A stretch of 5,890 nucleotides of DNA from Alistipes sp. GTDB lineage: Bacteria; Bacteroidota; Bacteroidia; Bacteroidales; Rikenellaceae. The translations under genes were made by a program, and so were the position numbers. Location: assembly GCA_028691095.1 (NCBI GenBank), contig JAQUZZ010000100.1:1-5890 (forward strand), written 5' to 3'. Below are positions 5,490 through 5,890 of the stretch, piece by piece; within the stretch, counting starts at the first letter, position 1, and the number at the start of each line of letters is the position of its first letter. The notes under the pieces are model-generated. The model had not been told where the DNA came from. It saw only the letters and a list, made by a program, of their open reading frames with translations, and did not search any database.

Positions 5490-5677
5490 AAAAATATTTT
5501 AAGAAAAAAAACGGATCGAAGGGTGTGAATCGTGTGATAAAATGAAAAATAAGTACTAAATTACTGTTTGTAAGTGTATTGAGATAGGTGAACTTACCGG
5601 TCTCTCTATTCGGAATAAGAGAGGCCGAAGGAAAATTAGGATTTGACCCTGTAACTTTTATTCGGGGAGATCGTTTA
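5490..5677. other. AT-rich intergenic stretch without a gene
   Basis: Apart from the hairpin at 5598-5627 I see nothing interpretable. Short frames such as MKNKY on the plus strand end at once. Base composition is much more AT-rich than the coding regions to the left, matching the adjoining insertion-sequence DNA. Confidence 0.6.
5598..5627 (+). repeat. Strong hairpin (about 13-14 bp stem, one bulge)
   Basis: CGGTCTCTCTATT (5598-5610) pairs with AATAAGAGAGGCCG (5614-5627), with A5618 bulged and one T-G pair at 5601/5624. The T-G pair is a U-G wobble on a plus-strand RNA but an A-C mismatch on the minus strand, so a plus-strand transcript would fold better. No T-run follows on either side. 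Possible roles are a transcription barrier beside mobile DNA, a remnant of a lost element, or an RNA structure; none is proven. Confidence 0.55.
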
Positions 5678-5695
5678 GAGTCTGTTTAAAAATAT
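5677..5695 (+). repeat. IS terminal repeat, copy 1 (putative left end of an interrupted IS)
   Basis: The 19 bases AGAGTCTGTTTAAAAATAT recur exactly at 5768-5786 in the same orientation, and identity stops right after them. That is how the two inverted ends of one IS type would look if an element in plus orientation starts here and an element in minus orientation starts at the second copy. The following 73 bases hold a promoter-like signal, as expected at the upstream end of a transposase gene. Confidence 0.6.
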
Positions 5696-5719
5696 TTGGT
5701 TTACAATACTGATCATCAG

Positions 5720-5750
5720 TTGTTTAATTGGATTTAATTTTGTATCTTTA
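5720..5750 (+). promoter_or_regulatory. Possible promoter inside the IS left-end remnant
   Basis: TTG (5720-5722), a 20-base spacer and TATCTTTA (5743-5750) match the Bacteroidetes -33/-7 layout with one deviation in the -7 box. It reads to the right, toward the terminal repeat and the antisense side of the transposase fragment. It would suit the transposase promoter of the interrupted element. Confidence 0.4.
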
Positions 5751-5767
5751 TGTTTACCAATACATTA

Positions 5768-5786
5768 AGAGTCTGTTTAAAAATAT
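5768..5786 (-). repeat. IS terminal repeat, copy 2 (end of the IS entering from the right)
   Basis: This second exact copy of the 19-base repeat lies 3 bases past the transposase stop codon, so the element's downstream end is at about 5768-5771, preceded by TTA or TTAA. Compact non-coding ends of this sort are common in IS5-type elements. A target duplication cannot be confirmed because the other end lies outside the window. Confidence 0.6.
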
Positions 5787-5890
5787 CATTTATAACCATT
5801 TTAGCATCAGTGAAATAAAAGCCAAGTATATCATATTTTCCGAACACACCACCTTTCGTTCATAATCCTTTGCTAATCTTCGGAAGTCAT
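5769..5890 (-). mobile_element. Partial insertion sequence, IS5-family-like, downstream end
   Basis: The element consists of the terminal repeat and the last 33 codons of the transposase; the rest lies beyond the right edge. Its lower GC content than the operons to the left fits mobile DNA. The family call rests on the transposase C-terminus; subgroup is not assigned. Confidence 0.7.
5790..5890 (-). CDS. Transposase C-terminus, IS5-family-like (partial at right edge)
   Basis: Only the last 32 residues and the TAA stop are in the window; the frame enters from the right edge. They read DFRRLAKDYERKVV then CSENMIYLAFISLMLKWL, the classic tail of IS5-family DDE transposases: a Phe-Arg-Arg-Leu, Lys-Asp-Tyr-Glu segment followed by SENMIY and a hydrophobic helix. 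The catalytic residues lie outside the window, so whether the full gene is intact cannot be judged. The stop sits 3 bases inside the terminal repeat at 5768-5786. Confidence 0.8.
   Translation of the reverse strand, partial: DFRRLAKDYERKVVCSENMIYLAFISLMLKWL

Noticed and set aside
5750..5818. Short plus-strand frame starting MFTNTLRVCLK as a gene
   Set aside because: It crosses the terminal repeat into antisense transposase sequence and stops after about 22 codons; its first codons may be a remnant of an interrupted transposase start, but this cannot be shown.
1..5890. CRISPR array, tRNA, rRNA or known riboswitch
   Set aside because: No regularly spaced repeats, cloverleaf folds, rRNA segments or recognised riboswitch cores were found on either strand by reading.

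Overview
The window looks like a chromosomal segment from a fairly GC-rich member of the Bacteroidales, possibly Alistipes-like. Three observations point there. Two perfect TATCTTTG boxes (the Bacteroidetes -7 consensus TAnnTTTG) lie about 90 nt upstream of genes. Start codons lack recognisable Shine-Dalgarno sequences. The gene set, a Tat-exported Gfo/Idh lipoprotein, a tandem DUF1080 protein and a lone ApbE-like protein, is typical of that phylum. Genus is a guess. All genes are on the minus strand, so transcription runs from high to low coordinates.

Layout in transcription order. At 5678-5890 there is insertion-sequence DNA: the last codons of an IS5-family-like transposase (5790-5890), its presumed terminal repeat (5768-5786), and a second same-orientation copy of that repeat at 5677-5695. 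This suggests one copy inserted into the end of another. An AT-rich stretch with a strong hairpin (5598-5627) follows. Transcription unit 1 begins at a promoter at 5482-5489, has a leader with two hairpins, and encodes a secreted protein with two DUF1080 domains (4030-5382), then a small cysteine-rich TIGR04076 protein (3656-4009). Transcription unit 2 begins at a promoter at 3572-3579 and encodes a Tat-signal lipoprotein of the Gfo/Idh/MocA oxidoreductase family (2200-3480), an 86-residue two-helix membrane protein (1920-2180), and an ApbE-like protein with no signal peptide (1025-1909). A 330-base gene-free stretch (695-1024) carries two imperfect direct repeats around a GC-rich palindrome. 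Beyond it is the N-terminal half of a ModF-like ABC ATPase (1-694), cut by the window edge.

How the genes may work together. DUF1080 (PF06439) is now linked to 3-keto-glycoside cleavage, and Gfo/Idh enzymes oxidise sugars at C3. An exported Gfo/Idh enzyme beside an exported tandem DUF1080 protein therefore fits an oxidation, elimination or hydrolysis, and re-reduction route for breaking glycosidic bonds outside the cytoplasm. This is inference from families and context; no substrate can be read from the sequence. The roles of the TIGR04076 protein, the small membrane protein and the ApbE-like protein in such a route are unknown, and they are the least explained part of the locus.
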